33,059 nucleotides of DNA from Candidatus Acidiferrales bacterium (GCA_035515795.1 DATJAY010000024.1:1-33059), one strand, 5' to 3'. Shown: positions 1 to 8,971, counted from the stretch's first letter. The notes: a model not told the origin generated them from the sequence alone. Numbers and translations are program-made.

Positions 1-302
1 AGCTCGGAATATTAATAGAAGAAGAAAGCGTACCAATTCCTGATGATGTTCGCGGCGCGTGTGAAATCCTGGGACTCGATCCGTTGTATATTGCGAACGA
101 AGGAAAGCTCCTCGCATTCGTCTCGCCGAAGGAGTCTGCGAAGGTCTTATCGGCTATGCGAGAGCATCCACTCGGCAAGCATTCTGCAATAATCGGAGAA
201 GTCGTGGATGAACACCATGGCACGGTCGTCATGAAAAGCAGGATCGGCGGGACGCGCGTCGTCGATATGCTGACCGGGGAACAGCTGCCGAGAATCTGCT
301 GA
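1..302 (+). CDS. hypE: HypE, hydrogenase maturation protein (3' end only)
   Basis: This is the C-terminal ~99 residues of carbamoyl-dehydratase HypE; the 5' part lies outside the window and the reading frame begins at base 3. HypE takes a carbamoyl group from HypF onto its C-terminal Cys and dehydrates it to a thiocyanate, which supplies the CN ligands of the NiFe-hydrogenase active site in the cytoplasm. Seen here are the family's late segment with an 'ANEGKL' stretch, 'HPLGKHSAIIGEV', 'RIGGTRVVDMLTGEQLPRIC', and the protein ends exactly on the acceptor Cys of the PRIC tail, so this end is intact. No other hyp or hydrogenase gene follows; the rest of the cluster, if present, must lie upstream. 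The next gene starts 121 bp downstream and is unrelated. Confidence 0.93.
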   Translation, partial: LGILIEEESVPIPDDVRGACEILGLDPLYIANEGKLLAFVSPKESAKVLSAMREHPLGKHSAIIGEVVDEHHGTVVMKSRIGGTRVVDMLTGEQLPRIC

Positions 303-423
303 AGATAAGGTCCTGACCAAAATTCCTATTCATTTTTCTGCTTCCTTTCATTATCTTAATCATTGTTTTCTTATGACAGTTATTGCTGCAAACGATCGTG
401 ATTAACGAACAAGGTGGTAGAAG

Positions 424-2463
424 ATGAAAGGGATTAGATTTTTTTATAGCTCATTGTTTACCTTTTTTTTAATGACAGCTGTGGGATTTTCCCAGGGGAT
501 GGCGAATGGCGATTTCCTCACTCATGCCATCGACTCAAGCGTCAATCCGGCAGCCGATTTCTTCAAATTTGCGACAGGCACATGGATGAAAAACAATCCG
601 ATTCCGCCGACTGAACGCGCGTGGGGAATCGGTAACCTTGTCCAGGAAGAAACATACGCAAGGCTGAAGAGTATATTGCAGGACGCGCAGGCTTCCAATG
701 CCTCGAAGGGAAGCAACGAACAGAAGGTCGGCGATTTTTACTTCACAGGCATGGATTCCACAACGATTGACAGCCAGGGAATAGCCCCGCTTCGACCGGA
801 ATTGGATAGGATCGACTCCATAAAAAATAAGAAAGACTTATACGATGTCGTTGCACTTCTTCAGCGTGAAGGCGTGAATGTAATGTATGGTTTGTTTATC
901 GATCAGGATCAGATGAAGAGCGATGCTTATGCGATGTACCTGTGGCAGGGTGGACTTGGCCTGCCCAACAGGGAATATTATTTCAGAAACGATGAACGTA
1001 CCAAAAGAATTAGAGACGAATACAAGAAACACGTGGCGAAAATGCTTGAGCTGGTTGGCGAAGATTCGATTACTTCAACCGCCAACGCAAACGATATCTA
1101 TCAAATTGAAGTATTTCTCGCCGATTCGTCGAGGAAATTGGAGGATCTGAGAGATCCTTACGCAAATTATAATAAGATGTCGATGACAAATTTGAACCAT
1201 GAAAATTCTGATATCGACTGGACTGAAATCTTCGCGGATGAAGATGTGAAGGGTCAGGATTCGGTTATCGTAGGCCAGCCCGAATTTTTCCACGAGCTCG
1301 ATGTGGCAGTGAACAAATTCAGCATTGCTGAGTGGAAGGAATATCTGAGATGGCATCTCGTAAATACTTTCGCGGACAGGCTCAGCAGTCCGATTGAGGT
1401 TGAGAATTTTCATTTCAAAGGGACGATCATGGCCGGCGTTAAGGAGCAGAGGCCGAGATGGAAACGGGTCCAGGATGCGACGGAGAGTGCCATGGGCGAG
1501 CTGCTTGGACAGGTCTATGTCAAAAAGTATTACTCTGCTGAAACTAAGAAGCGTTACGAGAGTCTTGTCAACAATATGATCTCTGCCTTCGCAGAGCGAA
1601 TAAAGAACCTTGATTGGATGAGCGATTCAACAAAGCAAAAGGCGCTTTACAAGTTGAGCAAGTTGACAAAGAAAGTCGGTTACCCGGACAAGTGGAAAGA
1701 TTTTTCAAAGTTGTCTGTCGATAAAGGCTCTTATGTCAGGAACACCATAAATGCAAATATTTTCTGGTTCGACAGAGACGCGAACAAATTAGGGAAACCC
1801 GTCGACCGATCGGAATGGGACATGACGCCGCAAACGTATAACGCCTATTACAATCCTTCGAATAATGAGATCGTGCTTCCTGCCGCGATTTTCATAATAC
1901 CGGGCGTTCCGGATTCGCTCATCGATGATGCGGTCGTTTATTCGTATGCAGGCGCGTCCACTATTGGACATGAGATGACCCATGGCTTCGACGATGAGGG
2001 GAGACAGTATGATGCCCAGGGAAATCTGAGAGACTGGTGGACAAAGGGGGACGCAGAAAAATTCCAAGCGAAGACGAAGTTGATGGTTGATCAATTTGAC
2101 GATTACATTGTTCTTGACAGCATGCACATAAACGGGAAGGCGACGCTCGGTGAAAATATTGCCGATCTTGGCGGACTTGTAATAGGTTACGATGCGTTCA
2201 GGCAAACAGAAGAATATAAAGAAGGGAAGCCCGTTAATGGACTGACCCCTTCACAAAGGTTCTGGATGGGTTACGCATACTCGTGGCTTGGTCATGCAAG
2301 ACCGGAAGCGTTGGCGCAGCAAGTTTTGACGGACGTTCACTCTCCGAATTTCTTGCGTGTGAACGGACCACTGAGCGACATTCCAGAATTTTACAAAGCA
2401 TTTGGAGTCAAAGACGGCCAGCCGATGTGGAGAGCTCCGGACAGGAGGGTTAAGATCTGGTGA
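424..2463 (+). CDS. Secreted M13-family zinc metallopeptidase (neprilysin/PepO-like)
   Basis: A 679-residue peptidase of the M13 family, which cleaves short peptides outside the cytoplasm. An N-terminal hydrophobic signal sequence (about residues 4-24, ending near GFSQG) predicts export, without a lipobox. The N-terminal M13 lobe begins at about residue 30 (DSSVNPAADFFKFATGTWM). The catalytic lobe shows the substrate-binding NAYYNPSNN at about 473, the zinc site HEMTH at 516-520 with GFDDEGRQYD following, and the third zinc ligand Glu in ENIADLGG at 577. The tail SPNFLRVNGPLSD...RVKIW matches the family end, although the usual penultimate Cys region is altered to KIW. Length is normal for bacterial M13 enzymes. 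The start ATG follows a GGTGG-type site. It is likely co-transcribed with the next two genes, which follow with virtually no gap. Confidence 0.95.
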   Translation: MKGIRFFYSSLFTFFLMTAVGFSQGMANGDFLTHAIDSSVNPAADFFKFATGTWMKNNPIPPTERAWGIGNLVQEETYARLKSILQDAQASNASKGSNEQKVGDFYFTGMDSTTIDSQGIAPLRPELDRIDSIKNKKDLYDVVALLQREGVNVMYGLFIDQDQMKSDAYAMYLWQGGLGLPNREYYFRNDERTKRIRDEYKKHVAKMLELVGEDSITSTANANDIYQIEVFLADSSRKLEDLRDPYANYNKMSMTNLNHENSDIDWTEIFADEDVKGQDSVIVGQPEFFHELDVAVNKFSIAEWKEYLRWHLVNTFADRLSSPIEVENFHFKGTIMAGVKEQRPRWKRVQDATESAMGELLGQVYVKKYYSAETKKRYESLVNNMISAFAERIKNLDWMSDSTKQKALYKLSKLTKKVGYPDKWKDFSKLSVDKGSYVRNTINANIFWFDRDANKLGKPVDRSEWDMTPQTYNAYYNPSNNEIVLPAAIFIIPGVPDSLIDDAVVYSYAGASTIGHEMTHGFDDEGRQYDAQGNLRDWWTKGDAEKFQAKTKLMVDQFDDYIVLDSMHINGKATLGENIADLGGLVIGYDAFRQTEEYKEGKPVNGLTPSQRFWMGYAYSWLGHARPEALAQQVLTDVHSPNFLRVNGPLSDIPEFYKAFGVKDGQPMWRAPDRRVKIW

Positions 2464-2466
2464 GAG

Positions 2467-2847
2467 ATGGTCGAGAGCGAAAAAGATCCCAAACTTATTG
2501 CACTGCAATTTAATAATTGCATAAGTAATCGTGACGTCAAGGGGCTTGGTCTGCTCATGACTGAAGATCACGCTTTCATCGACCGCGATAATAATGTGTC
2601 CAGAAGCAGAGAAAAGATGCTGAATGCATGGTCAAAATTTTTCGACATGTTTCCAAAGTACAGAAATACTTTTGAGCGCATCGAATCCAGGCACAACTGC
2701 GCGATCATGCTGGGATTTGCCTGTTGGTCTGAAGAGAATCAACATGATCCGGCAATTTGGACCGCCACGATCGCAGACGGCCTCGTGGCGGAGTGGCGCA
2801 TCTATCATGACACGGAAGAAAACAGGAAGAAATTCGGACTTAGTTGA
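2467..2847 (+). CDS. NTF2-like / SnoaL-fold protein
   Basis: A 126-residue protein with the pattern of the NTF2-like superfamily. An N-terminal helix pair (ALQFNNCISNRDVKGLGLLMTEDHAFID) is followed by a helix with SREKMLNAWSKFFDMFP and then the strand-rich half ending in the typical 'DGLVAEWRIYHDT'. Such folds bind small hydrophobic ligands or act as isomerases and cyclases; no specific reaction can be assigned. There is no signal peptide, so it is cytoplasmic. The ATG comes 3 bp after the peptidase stop codon and the next gene begins on the base after this stop, so the three genes look like one translationally coupled unit. Confidence 0.8.
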   Translation: MVESEKDPKLIALQFNNCISNRDVKGLGLLMTEDHAFIDRDNNVSRSREKMLNAWSKFFDMFPKYRNTFERIESRHNCAIMLGFACWSEENQHDPAIWTATIADGLVAEWRIYHDTEENRKKFGLS

Positions 2848-3498
2848 ATGTATTCACGGAAGAGAGTGGAAGTCTACTTAAGCCTGACGAAAAAGGAGAT
2901 AAATTTCTTCGGCCAATTTAAGAAGCCATACGACATTCAAATATTTCTAAATGAAATCCCGTACGACGCTAAGCCTGGTACAAGTTCACCGAGCGGAGTC
3001 ATTCGCGAGAGGAAGGCAAATTGTTTTGAAGGGGCGTTATTCGGCGCGGCAGCCTTAAGAATGCTTGGACACAAACCGCTGATCGTCGACATGATAGCTG
3101 ACAACGATGACGATCACGTAGTTGCAGTCTTCAAGTACGACAACTTTTATGGTGCGATTGCTAAGTCTAATACTACGATCCTGCGATTTCGTGAACCTGT
3201 CTACCGTACTTTAAGAGAACTTGTGATGTCATATTTCGATTTCTACATAAATACCATCGGTGAGAAGACATTGCGGAGTTATTCTAATCCGGTCGACCTG
3301 TCGAGATTTGACAACCGAAATTGGATGACGACTGAAGAGAATCTTGATTTTATCGGTGATTATTTGAGCGGCATAAGGCATAACAAAATCTTAACTGCGA
3401 GACAAATTCGCAGCTTGAGCCGGGCAGATGCCGGTCTTGTTAAGCTTTGTTTCAGCAACGCTGTCGAAGAAGGAGTTTATAAACCTGAGGAGAAATAG
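2848..3498 (+). CDS. Transglutaminase-like Cys/His hypothetical protein
   Basis: A 216-residue cytoplasmic protein not assigned to a named family. Residues about 50-125 look like a papain/transglutaminase-like core. Cys59 sits at the start of a helix (ANCFEGALFGAAALRMLG), as nucleophilic cysteines of that fold do. His90 follows in DDDHVVAVFK, and the strand NFYGAIAKSN could supply the third polar residue. The last ~80 residues are mixed and unrecognised. The ATG abuts the stop of the NTF2-like gene, which decides the start and argues for co-translation. Function could be a peptidase, amidase or a substrate-binding relic of that fold. The Cys and His pattern is visible; the fold assignment is inference. 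Confidence 0.6.
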   Translation: MYSRKRVEVYLSLTKKEINFFGQFKKPYDIQIFLNEIPYDAKPGTSSPSGVIRERKANCFEGALFGAAALRMLGHKPLIVDMIADNDDDHVVAVFKYDNFYGAIAKSNTTILRFREPVYRTLRELVMSYFDFYINTIGEKTLRSYSNPVDLSRFDNRNWMTTEENLDFIGDYLSGIRHNKILTARQIRSLSRADAGLVKLCFSNAVEEGVYKPEEK

Positions 3499-3673
3499 CG
3501 AGATGGCATAGAAGCTTGATCAAAGAGATCGCAATGTTGGTTGATTATTTCGAGGGGCGCCATTAAATTTCTCCATATCGGTTCAGGGATTCTGGAAAAA
3601 CATCGAGTTGAGTGCAATGATATCTTTGGAAGAAATCATATAGAGCACTTAATATCTAACAAATGGAGGATGC

Positions 3674-4990
3674 ATGGGTAAGTTGAAAATTTCGATCTTG
3701 ATTCTTTCCGGGTTTGCGATAATGATGTTATCCGGGTGCAGCAAGAATAATACCGCAACGGGACCGCACGACCAGCAAACCGCGAAGCAGCGAGTCGACC
3801 AGGCTAACCAAATTTTCATACCAAAATTGGCCGAGATGGTTATATCGAACGGCCAGGACACGGCGAGCTTTAATATGTCTGCGGCAACATCATTGTACCA
3901 GGAAGCCTTGAACGCCGATCCGGACAACCTCGACGCCAACTTCGGTATGGCCGCCACGGAGTTCTTTACAATCTTTTCAAATCCGTCCATCAGGACCGTT
4001 ATCGGAGGGAATCCGGCATTGTCGCCTGCACCGTCGTCTGCGTTCAGCAAAAAGGGAGCAATTACCGGCCTGAGCAGTTCGATTCTCTCCCGCTCGAAAT
4101 CGATGATCGCGCTTCTTAGAGATCCTCTCTTTCCTCTTCGAATCTATAAGAGCCTCAGTGCCGGAGATACTACTGTCGCACTCAGCGATTATCAGGGAAT
4201 CATCGAGACGGTCGTTCTGCCGGCGCTCTCGGATGCGATCACTCATCTGAATGTAGTGGTTCAGCACTCGGACTATATTTTCTACATCCCGCCTCAACAA
4301 CTCGGTGAAAATTCTGGAGACTCAATACGAATTGGACTCACAGAGATATATGCTCTACTTGCGACGTGCCAGATTGTCGACGCGACAGGTTCGCTTCTCG
4401 TTTCATACAACGTCGATTACGATGCTACCGATTCGTCCGCCGTCGACCAGGCATGGCAAACCAATTCAGCCTTTCTTGCGTTACGCACAAACGGAGCGCA
4501 GAGGATGAAAGATGTGAAGACCAACATTATCGGCGCTGCCAACAGCATTCAGAACGGCATCACATTCCTCATTCAGCATCCAAGCAACGGGATAATAATA
4601 TATCGAACTGAAGATGGCCCGGAATTAACCGACATAAAGAACGCGATGGACTCCGTGAAGCAGTTCCTGTCCGGCCCTGTCACGGTCTCTGGAGATTTCA
4701 ATAATACCGGTGTGCAGACCACTCTGACGATAAACTTAGGGAAACTTTTTGATAACGCGATTCCAAACTTCAAACAGAAGCTTCCATCTTACACGGTAGG
4801 CGTTCAAAAAGATGGAGATGCCTATGATGCTATCCTTACTTGGCAGGCGGCATCTTTTTCGACATGGACATTCCCGGATCCTACATTCAATGGAATTTTC
4901 CCGGGAATTACAACCGATGCGCAGTTCAAGCAGGCATTCGGAATCACCGCCGCGTCCTGGATGCCATACGTGATTATTTCGGCCAACTAG
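3674..4990 (+). CDS. Lipoprotein with TPR-like start, unknown function
   Basis: A 438-residue predicted lipoprotein. The signal peptide ends in the lipobox LSGC with the lipidated Cys at residue 22 and no Asp at +2, which favours outer-membrane sorting if standard rules hold. Residues about 70-100 (SLYQEALNADPDNLDANFGMAATEF) match a tetratricopeptide helix pair; no further repeats are obvious. The rest alternates helical and strand segments without a known motif. A GGAGG site lies 4 bases upstream of the chosen ATG; an out-of-frame ATG overlaps it four bases earlier. The next gene, a probable outer-membrane barrel protein, begins about 30 bases downstream, so the two may form a surface pair. 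Confidence 0.8.
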   Translation: MGKLKISILILSGFAIMMLSGCSKNNTATGPHDQQTAKQRVDQANQIFIPKLAEMVISNGQDTASFNMSAATSLYQEALNADPDNLDANFGMAATEFFTIFSNPSIRTVIGGNPALSPAPSSAFSKKGAITGLSSSILSRSKSMIALLRDPLFPLRIYKSLSAGDTTVALSDYQGIIETVVLPALSDAITHLNVVVQHSDYIFYIPPQQLGENSGDSIRIGLTEIYALLATCQIVDATGSLLVSYNVDYDATDSSAVDQAWQTNSAFLALRTNGAQRMKDVKTNIIGAANSIQNGITFLIQHPSNGIIIYRTEDGPELTDIKNAMDSVKQFLSGPVTVSGDFNNTGVQTTLTINLGKLFDNAIPNFKQKLPSYTVGVQKDGDAYDAILTWQAASFSTWTFPDPTFNGIFPGITTDAQFKQAFGITAASWMPYVIISAN

Positions 4991-5021
4991 TCGTATTCGA
5001 CTTAGTCGCTGACCCAGCAAA

Positions 5022-6491
5022 GTGTGTAGAGTATCTATTGTTGTGGTGGCAATACTTTTCGGCTGCCGCGTTGCCACTGCCCAGGATATACTAAGTCTCC
5101 TGCTCTCGGGAGATGCGCGGTCCAGGTCAATCGGAGGAAATCCTTTTTCATCTCTGGATGAAGGGAATCTCTTATCATCAGAAAGCACGGGGTACGTGCA
5201 CTCCAGCCTGAGGTTTGATTTCAAAGATGATGACATCTACCGCGAAGCCTGCTCTGATGGCACTGAGACTTTGCTTCAGAACATCAACAGGCAGACCGAC
5301 TTGTCTCTCGCATTGTCAGATGAGCCAATGGGCCCGAGGTTGGGAATCAGCGTCAAATCCTCGGGCTCGTCGGCGATCATGGATCAGTCTCCATCTGAAC
5401 ATGCAAACTATGAGGCGGAGCACAGAACGGTCATGCTGAGTTACGAAACGCCACTCGGAAGTTTGATGCGCGTAGGGGTTGCAGTAGGACGTTCATATAG
5501 GAGTCCCCAAAAGTATGCGGCCTACGAAAGCAGGTTTTCGTTTCTTCTCCCGGCGGGGATTCTCCTAAATCTGAAGATGGGAAGCTGGGAACATTCCCAG
5601 GCTCTACAGCTTCAAATCTCCGGCACGGACGGCCTTTTGCCGCTGGACTATGCGCAAAGGGGGGCCGATTTCACGCTTCGAGTTCCCGTTGGCGCCCTGT
5701 CAGTCTTAGCTACCGGACATGAGGATTTCATTTCGTCGGCGGCAAATTCATCGAGAGCATTTGACACAAGGTTTACACCCGATGGAGTGGACTACGGCTA
5801 CGGGTTGCATTGTCTCGCTACCATCGGAAACGGCTGGAAGGGACTCTTGTCTCTGACCAGAGCAGTTGTTGAGGGAAACGGTATATTTTGTTCCAGCGAC
5901 CAGACCTACGGTAAGCTTGACGAGTTTGGTTTTGAAAACACTGTTGCTCAGGGAGCCGTTCAATCCGTCGGTTCATCGGGTGGACTCATCGAAGCTGATG
6001 TCAAATGGCAATCCATACGCGGCAACGTTGAGGGCTACGCCGAAGACTGGCCCTTCGTAAGCATATTTGATTCCCCCATTCCTGTTCGCGAGAATGTGCA
6101 GGCTTCAGGTGGAATAGACATAATGCAGATGCATGTCGGTGGGGAGACATCAGTGAGCAGGCTGCTCAGATGTGCTTTCGGGGCGAGTATCCTTAGAGCA
6201 AGGCCTGATTTTAAGCTGGAATCCTGGGAATCCAAGTACATCGTGTTCGGCGTGAGAGGCTACAAAGAGAGAGGCATCTCTGTAAACCTGATCGATGCTG
6301 CGATCTTGTCAGCGGGCGTGCAAATGAAGTTATGGCCCTTTATTGTCGGTTACTCATTCACACAATTTGTCCCCATATACATTGGTCGGTCAAGTTCAAC
6401 AGGCGAAGGTTCTGTTTCTTCCTCACTGTCAGGGCAAGGCCATGCCAGCGGCGGCCAATTCCATCGTCTCACCATCGAGTACGAGTTCTGA
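5022..6491 (+). CDS. Probable outer-membrane beta-barrel protein
   Basis: A 489-residue exported protein starting with GTG. The N-terminus VSIVVVAILFGCRVATAQD is a clean signal peptide with likely cleavage after ATA or ATAQ. The mature chain has many alternating amphipathic strands, Gly and Ser rich turns, no internal membrane helix, and ends in LTIEYEF; a C-terminal aromatic Phe is the BAM recognition signal of outer-membrane barrels. The GTG has no strong ribosome site, but any later start would delete the signal peptide. The gene follows the lipoprotein gene by 31 bases and probably shares its transcript. No transport substrate or enzyme function can be read from the sequence. Confidence 0.68.
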   Translation: MCRVSIVVVAILFGCRVATAQDILSLLLSGDARSRSIGGNPFSSLDEGNLLSSESTGYVHSSLRFDFKDDDIYREACSDGTETLLQNINRQTDLSLALSDEPMGPRLGISVKSSGSSAIMDQSPSEHANYEAEHRTVMLSYETPLGSLMRVGVAVGRSYRSPQKYAAYESRFSFLLPAGILLNLKMGSWEHSQALQLQISGTDGLLPLDYAQRGADFTLRVPVGALSVLATGHEDFISSAANSSRAFDTRFTPDGVDYGYGLHCLATIGNGWKGLLSLTRAVVEGNGIFCSSDQTYGKLDEFGFENTVAQGAVQSVGSSGGLIEADVKWQSIRGNVEGYAEDWPFVSIFDSPIPVRENVQASGGIDIMQMHVGGETSVSRLLRCAFGASILRARPDFKLESWESKYIVFGVRGYKERGISVNLIDAAILSAGVQMKLWPFIVGYSFTQFVPIYIGRSSSTGEGSVSSSLSGQGHASGGQFHRLTIEYEF

Positions 6492-6590
6492 CCGGCAATC
6501 CGTTTCGCTGCGACTTGCAGAAAGCAATCACGTGTGTAAGAATCTATGGTGAACTATTCGGGGGAAATGATTATATTAATTTAATAAATA

Positions 6591-6631
6591 AACACCTTCC
6601 CGTCGTAAAAAGACAAACGACCGGGGGTGTT
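6591..6631. other. Long imperfect stem-loop between barrel and helicase genes
   Basis: The outer arm AACACC pairs perfectly with GGTGTT. The stem continues inward through CCCG/CGGG and TCGT/ACGA with small bulges, closing on an A-rich loop. On the + strand no T-run follows; on the - strand the downstream flank is AT-rich. It may be the transcription end of the lipoprotein/barrel pair, a leader structure of the helicase mRNA, or a degenerate repeat. Confidence 0.45.
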
Positions 6632-6733
6632 CAGAGGCCGGGATTTGGTCTTCTAATCGAATGTCCCCATCCAGTTCATCCTTGACGGAGTTCATCTTCC
6701 CCGCAATTTTATCATAACATAAGAAAGGTTTAA

Positions 6734-7972
6734 ATGAAATCAGCATCTTTTGTGCTGGGCAGACAAATAACGGATTTGCTCGAGGCACAAGGAATAACAG
6801 TGGCAACGCCGGTCCAGGAAGAAATTATTCCGGCGATTGCAAACGGACAGGATGTGCTCGCACAATCTGAAACGGGATCGGGAAAGACACTGAGCTTTGC
6901 AATCCCAATTATCGAAAATCTTCAGAGGAGCGATGGACTGCGGGCGCTTGTCCTTGTACCGACGCGGGAGCTTTGCATGCAAGTCACGGGAGAATTCTTC
7001 AAGTATTCGTCAGGCAAACATCTCGGCATCGTTTCGGTGTACGGCGGAGTCTCAATCAGTATGCAGGCATCGAAACTGCGCAGCGCAAACATTATTGTAG
7101 CAACTCCAGGGAGGCTCATCGACCTGATGAACAGGAATGCCGTGAAGTTGTCTTCCATAAAATATTTTGTCTGCGATGAGGCTGACAGGATGTTGGATAT
7201 GGGATTTATCAGAGACGTCGAAAAAATCGCGCGCCAGCTTCCGCCCGAACATCAAACGATGTTGTTCAGCGCGACTGTATCGAAGGAGATCGAGAGACTT
7301 GCAGGGAAGTATCTGCGCAACCCAAAGAATGTGCGGTTGGCGTCCACGGTGAAGCCGATATTCCTGCGGCAGACATATTGCACTGTTGCGCCCGAACGGA
7401 AAATGGATTTGCTGGCTGGTCTTCTCAAGGAAGAGCGTCATCTGGCGATAATTTTCTGCAACAGGAAACACATCACCGTGAAGCTCGCAAAGAGATTGGG
7501 CGGAATGGGCATACATGCCCGCTGTCTCAACGGCAACATGTCGCAGCCGCAGCGCGAGCGCGTGACCAGCGAATTCCGGCAGAATAAATTCAACGTACTT
7601 GTCGCGACAGATGTGGCTGCACGCGGTCTTGACATAGACAACGTTTCGCATGTTTACAATTATGAGATTCCAAAAGATGTTGAATCTTATACGCATCGCG
7701 TCGGACGAACGGCACGTGCGGGGAAAAAAGGTGAGGCGATCTCACTCGTCGCGACGGAAGATGAGAAGAAATTTTTTCAACAGATACTCTTCAAATACCG
7801 CGGCGAAATATCACTGAGAGATACCGGCGAAATGATGAGGTACCCTGTCCCGAAGGGATCCATTCGGGCAAGTGTCAACATCCTGAAGCCTGAGCACAAC
7901 GAGAGAAAGTCAGGGACTGCGTGGAAGAAAAGATGGCATCGAATGATGGGCCACGAAGGTAAGGCGCGTTAG
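6734..7972 (+). CDS. DEAD-box ATP-dependent RNA helicase (RhlE-like)
   Basis: A 412-residue DEAD-box helicase that unwinds short RNA duplexes, typically in ribosome assembly, mRNA turnover or cold adaptation. Motifs in order: Q motif TPVQEEIIP (about 25-33), Walker A SETGSGKT with Lys51, Ia PTREL (76-80), TPGR (124-127), DEAD (148-151), SAT (179-181), then in the RecA-2 lobe ATDVAARGLD and HRVGRTARAG. A short basic C-terminal tail (KKRWHRMMGHEGKAR) is typical of RhlE-type proteins and binds RNA. The ATG is preceded by AGAAAGG. It appears monocistronic, with 240 bp upstream and 130 bp downstream free of genes. Confidence 0.96.
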   Translation: MKSASFVLGRQITDLLEAQGITVATPVQEEIIPAIANGQDVLAQSETGSGKTLSFAIPIIENLQRSDGLRALVLVPTRELCMQVTGEFFKYSSGKHLGIVSVYGGVSISMQASKLRSANIIVATPGRLIDLMNRNAVKLSSIKYFVCDEADRMLDMGFIRDVEKIARQLPPEHQTMLFSATVSKEIERLAGKYLRNPKNVRLASTVKPIFLRQTYCTVAPERKMDLLAGLLKEERHLAIIFCNRKHITVKLAKRLGGMGIHARCLNGNMSQPQRERVTSEFRQNKFNVLVATDVAARGLDIDNVSHVYNYEIPKDVESYTHRVGRTARAGKKGEAISLVATEDEKKFFQQILFKYRGEISLRDTGEMMRYPVPKGSIRASVNILKPEHNERKSGTAWKKRWHRMMGHEGKAR

Positions 7973-8102
7973 CCGAGCCTTCCTATTTCGTAGTCTTCTC
8001 TTCCAGGGAAATTGTTGCTCCGTGGCAATATGATCTCTGCTAATTTCGGCCTCAACGAAATTCACGAACGTTTGAATGTTATATTGTTCAATGAGGAGAC
8101 AC

Positions 8103-8483
8103 ATGAAAGAAAAAAGCGATGGTAAGCTCACGATCCAGGTTGCCACGGCAATTCCCAAGACGCTGCATTCGCGGGATTCTGCCGACAGGTTGGTCAGGAC
8201 CGCCGTAAGTTTTTGGAGAGCGAGGCCCGACAGAAGCAAGAAAGATCTAACTGCGTTGGTCCTCGATTTCAATGGCATCGCACAACTGTCCGAGTCTGCT
8301 GCAAGCGCACTCGTCGAGTTTCGCCTGGAATTCTCGGGGGATAACGACCCCGCGATAGAGTTTTCAAATATGACGAATTCCGTCAAAAAGACCTTTGCAG
8401 GGGCCGAAAAATCTTTGCGTCGATTTCAAAAGAGGATTAACGGGCGGGGAAAGAAGAAGAGCAGTTTTATTATAGAGGTTTAG
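8103..8483 (+). CDS. STAS-like (DUF4325-type) protein
   Basis: A 126-residue protein. The core VLDFNGIAQLSESAASALVEFR followed by IEFSNMTNSVKKTF resembles the STAS-like DUF4325 group: a beta-strand ending in Asp-Phe, a small-residue helix with Ser-Glu-Ser, then a strand with an Asn-hydrophobic-Thr turn. Members are often next to ATPase/kinase-like regulators, but none is adjacent here. The C-terminus is very basic (RRFQKRINGRGKKKS). The ATG chosen is the one with GAGGAG seven bases upstream; an in-frame start 27 bases earlier lacks a site. No transmembrane segment. Role unknown, presumably protein-protein signalling. Confidence 0.6.
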   Translation: MKEKSDGKLTIQVATAIPKTLHSRDSADRLVRTAVSFWRARPDRSKKDLTALVLDFNGIAQLSESAASALVEFRLEFSGDNDPAIEFSNMTNSVKKTFAGAEKSLRRFQKRINGRGKKKSSFIIEV

Positions 8484-8845
8484 GCTCTTAAGGAAAAAGT
8501 AAGCGGGGGTGAAATACATCCGGTTGCGTCCGTTACGCTGAGATAGAAACTCGATATCTTCTTGAGAAGTTTGTTTTTTCGAGAACCCGCGCAAATTATT
8601 TAGCAAGTCCAGTTAGTTGAGTCTTTTCCTCTCTTATGACCCTGCGTAAATAGCGCGACTATAGCCCCCTTCGAGGAACTAATCCCTTTGACTGATTTCA
8701 TAATGACATAGGATTCTGTATTTTGACTGTCAATGAAAAGTGTGTCCAGGTTATTTCCCGAGGGCTCATCTAGAATTTGTTATCGATACAGGAATACGTG
8801 AGATTGTTTTATTGAGCAGCGAACCTGAATCAAAAGGAAAAAATC
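8484..8845. other. Intergenic stretch containing the first copy of a direct repeat
   Basis: No convincing coding frame here on either strand. The notable content is a repeat copy near 8672 that recurs beyond the small Lys-rich gene. The ribosome site (AAGGA) of that small gene lies at the right end. Confidence 0.5.
8672..8740 (+). repeat. Direct repeat, copy 1 (left of small Lys-rich gene)
   Basis: The first 27 bases, beginning CGAGGAACTAATCCC, are identical to those at 9066-9092. Similarity continues more loosely through a TATTTTG block and ATGAAAAG/ACGAAAG. Same orientation, 394 bp apart. Confidence 0.85.
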
Positions 8846-8971
8846 ATGAGCAAAGGTCAAAACAGTAAAAAGAACACAAAGAAAGAGCCGGCGAAATCCA
8901 AGAAGGAAAAGAGAGCGGCTAAGAGAGAGAAGAAGAATGAAAAGTTGAATCGGGGGCTTGTCAACGAATAA
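8846..8971 (+). CDS. Small 41-residue Lys-rich protein
   Basis: A short frame starting MSKGQNSKKNTKKEPAKSKK with an AAGGA ribosome site 7-8 bases before the ATG. Of 41 residues, 13 are Lys, 3 Arg and 5 Glu, with no hydrophobic core. It is likely disordered and could contact nucleic acid or ribosomes. The opening 'GQNSKK..KKEP.K..KEK' resembles small proteins that I recall from other FCB genomes, but I cannot verify that here. It stands alone, framed by two copies of a ~68-bp direct repeat. Coding status rests on the ribosome site, composition and start; function is unknown. Confidence 0.62.
   Translation: MSKGQNSKKNTKKEPAKSKKEKRAAKREKKNEKLNRGLVNE

Noticed and set aside
200-225. GGCACGG sequence inside hypE and similar ones inside other genes as sigma-54 promoters
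   Set aside because: They lack the TTGC half at the required spacing and are internal to coding sequence.
7052-7696. A 214-residue minus-strand frame inside the helicase gene
   Set aside because: It is antisense to a well-supported DEAD-box gene with intact motifs; its translation shows no domain.
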